Below are positions 62,588 to 64,000 of a stretch of DNA of 64,000 bases, piece by piece (the first letter of the stretch is position 1; every line of letters starts with the position of its first letter). Source of the DNA: Desulfomonile tiedjei DSM 6799 (GTDB taxonomy: Bacteria; Desulfobacterota; Desulfomonilia; Desulfomonilales; Desulfomonilaceae); contig NC_018025.1 of NCBI RefSeq assembly GCF_000266945.1, positions 4,220,001 through 4,284,000 on the forward strand. The letters are read 5' to 3'. A model generated the notes under the pieces. The model did no database searches, was not told the origin of the DNA, and saw only the letters and a program-made list of their open reading frames with translations. The position numbers and the translations under genes were made by a program.

Positions 62588-64000
62588 GTGACATACGAAC
62601 ACCTTTGGCAATCGGAATTTACGAATACTGCTGTGTTTTCCATACTCGTACAATCTCACAATCAACTGTCTGAAGAAGTGCTCGGTGTAATTTCTCGTAT
62701 TGAGATCGTTTCCATCAACTTGAAGGATGTCTTCTTCGGAAGCTACATTGAGCCTCTGAACGCGATTTCCCGGTTTACTGCAAAGAAGATCAGACGACTC
62801 CTCAAGGAAGACCTGGGACCGAAATTCAGCGAAAGTCAACGAAGAGAACTCGAAGATAAGCTGGAATACCCTTCAACAGATTCTCTCACGGATATTGCGG
62901 CTCGCGCAGTCTCCAGCATCGCCCCGGACCTGCAGCAGCATGTTGCAGAGCTCATTGTCCGGTACGAGCTCGAATCTTTCTGCGACTCTCTGTATGTGAA
63001 CGCCGGCATGCAGGAATTCATGAGAGAACTGAAGAAGCGCAATAAAAGATGCGTGCTTCTGTCGGACATTCATCTCAGTAAATCCCACCTGTCATATGTC
63101 CTGAATCGAAAGGCCGTAACCTGTTTTGATGCTATCTATGCAGGTGCGGACCTCGGCGCGGACAAATCGTCCGAAGCACTTTTCAGATCGCTCCTGCTTG
63201 GGGAGAACGTCCCACCTCAATCGGTGCTCCACATTGGAACGGATCAGGCGAACGATTTCCATGTGCCTTCTCGTTTGGGATTGAACACGGTGCTCATTGC
63301 GGACCCTCTTCTCAAAGCAAAGAAGAAGGTGCGAGCAACCTACTGCGACATGTCGGCAGCCAATCCGTACTGGCGGGGAATGCATGTTATAGGATCGACA
63401 ATCCCACCACAGTCCGGAGATTTTTATTACGATTACGGTTTCTCGTTCTTCGGGCCGGTATTCTGCACGTATATTCTCGGGGCGCTGGAAATCGTGCAGA
63501 AATATGGGATTAGGGACATCTATTTTCTCGCCAGGGAAGGCAAGTTTTTTCAGCAACTGTTTGAACTGCTCGCCCCGGATTTCTTTAGAGATATCCCTCG
63601 ATCTCATTACGTGTACCTGTCGCGTCGTTCAGTAGCACTGGCTTCGATTCATGAAGGTCTCACCTTTGAGAAAGCCATAATCCTGCCATTCGATAATCCC
63701 AAGCAGCAGGGGCTGTACTCGATTCTCCAGGCATTCGGATTACCCTGGGAAGAATTCGTGGAAAAGGCCGCATATTACGGACTGCCTGACATCCGAAAAC
63801 CCCTTTGGGGCCATGAGGATATGGCAATACTCAGAGCGTTTTGCAGCGATGCGGAGTTCACCCGGCGAGTGATCGAATTGTCCGCTCCGTACCGGGGTCT
63901 TGTGGAAAAATATCTCACCCAGGAGGGATTCTTCGGAAAAGCACACGTAGCCTTCGTTGACGTAGGCTGGCTCGCGACGATCCAAAAACTGGTTGGGGAT
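62588..64000 (+). CDS. COG5610-like HAD protein lacking the nucleophile (3' end outside window)
   Basis: An open frame of 471 codons runs off the right edge. Proposed start is GTG 62588; the frame is closed by TAA just upstream and there is no good ribosome binding site, so the 5' end is uncertain. It resembles the gene at 55876: VSINLKDVFFG stands where that one has VSFDVFDTLLR, so the HAD nucleophile Asp is Asn44; VLLSDIHLS and LHIGTDQANDF match the other HAD motifs. The C-terminal part has YGIRDIYFLAREGKFFQQLFELL, the COG5610 signature segment. Probably a catalytically altered or dead HAD paralogue. Confidence 0.75.
   Translation, partial: MTYEHLWQSEFTNTAVFSILVQSHNQLSEEVLGVISRIEIVSINLKDVFFGSYIEPLNAISRFTAKKIRRLLKEDLGPKFSESQRRELEDKLEYPSTDSLTDIAARAVSSIAPDLQQHVAELIVRYELESFCDSLYVNAGMQEFMRELKKRNKRCVLLSDIHLSKSHLSYVLNRKAVTCFDAIYAGADLGADKSSEALFRSLLLGENVPPQSVLHIGTDQANDFHVPSRLGLNTVLIADPLLKAKKKVRATYCDMSAANPYWRGMHVIGSTIPPQSGDFYYDYGFSFFGPVFCTYILGALEIVQKYGIRDIYFLAREGKFFQQLFELLAPDFFRDIPRSHYVYLSRRSVALASIHEGLTFEKAIILPFDNPKQQGLYSILQAFGLPWEEFVEKAAYYGLPDIRKPLWGHEDMAILRAFCSDAEFTRRVIELSAPYRGLVEKYLTQEGFFGKAHVAFVDVGWLATIQKLVGD

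Overview
The window looks like chromosome of a mesophilic Desulfobacterota (former Deltaproteobacteria) species, plausibly a Desulfomonile-like sulfate reducer or syntroph. This is inference from gene content. It has a siroheme-decarboxylase-type AsnC protein (siroheme-based heme pathway), a fused CdaA/YbbR diadenylate cyclase, NifA-type control next to duplicated amtB-glnK, small two-CW and DUF3467 proteins, and many long hairpin repeats between genes. There are no rRNA genes and no CRISPR array. I see one tRNA, tRNA-Met(CAT).

Layout. 1-5.0 kb: a partial speH, a PrsW-type membrane protein with zinc ribbons, an orphan oligopeptide ABC ATPase, and an Fe-S protein. 4.96-5.18 kb: a gene-free stretch with five DnaA-box-like sites. 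5.4-8.4 kb: cdaA-cdaR fusion, mreB and a siroheme decarboxylase subunit. 8.5-15.7 kb: a nitrogen-assimilation block (NifA-like activator, amtB-glnK, amtB-glnK, glnA), with sigma-54 promoters visible before both amtB genes. 16-22 kb: nadE, a glutamine amidotransferase, asnB and a GT2 glycosyltransferase. 22.6-24.9 kb: a small island between a tRNA-Met 3'-end remnant and the intact tRNA-Met. It carries a TIGR04255 gene with HicB-like and HicA-like genes and a 56-codon ORF, and is followed by a broken radC. 25.8-31.9 kb: gmd, a family III CoA-transferase behind a Phe-rich leader with attenuator architecture, an outer-membrane-like protein, an SRPBCC protein, a Tat-exported superoxide dismutase and sfsA. 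32.2-37.5 kb: housekeeping genes (rnc-surE-aminotransferase-coaD-rsmD; thiamine-binding protein-Nudix-dtd).

39.7-57.8 kb is a cell-surface polysaccharide region. The minus-strand part holds a Wzm/Wzt ABC exporter with glycosyltransferases and methyltransferases. The plus-strand part holds UDP-glucuronate decarboxylase, a flippase-like membrane protein, bioA, a GT4 and a HAD/COG5610-like protein. 58-62.3 kb holds a DUF3467 protein, a PqqD-like/M50 protease/HlyD fusion and a GAF/HlyD fusion, which together look like an unassigned peptide-export or maturation module. A second COG5610-like gene, without the usual HAD nucleophile, runs off the right edge.

Intergenic space is unusually rich in repeats: a 136-bp element with terminal inverted repeats (four copies), G/C-run hairpins (five copies), a CTTCTT..AAGAAG hairpin family that includes a 36-bp perfect palindrome and nested hairpins, and mosaic chains of short palindromes.
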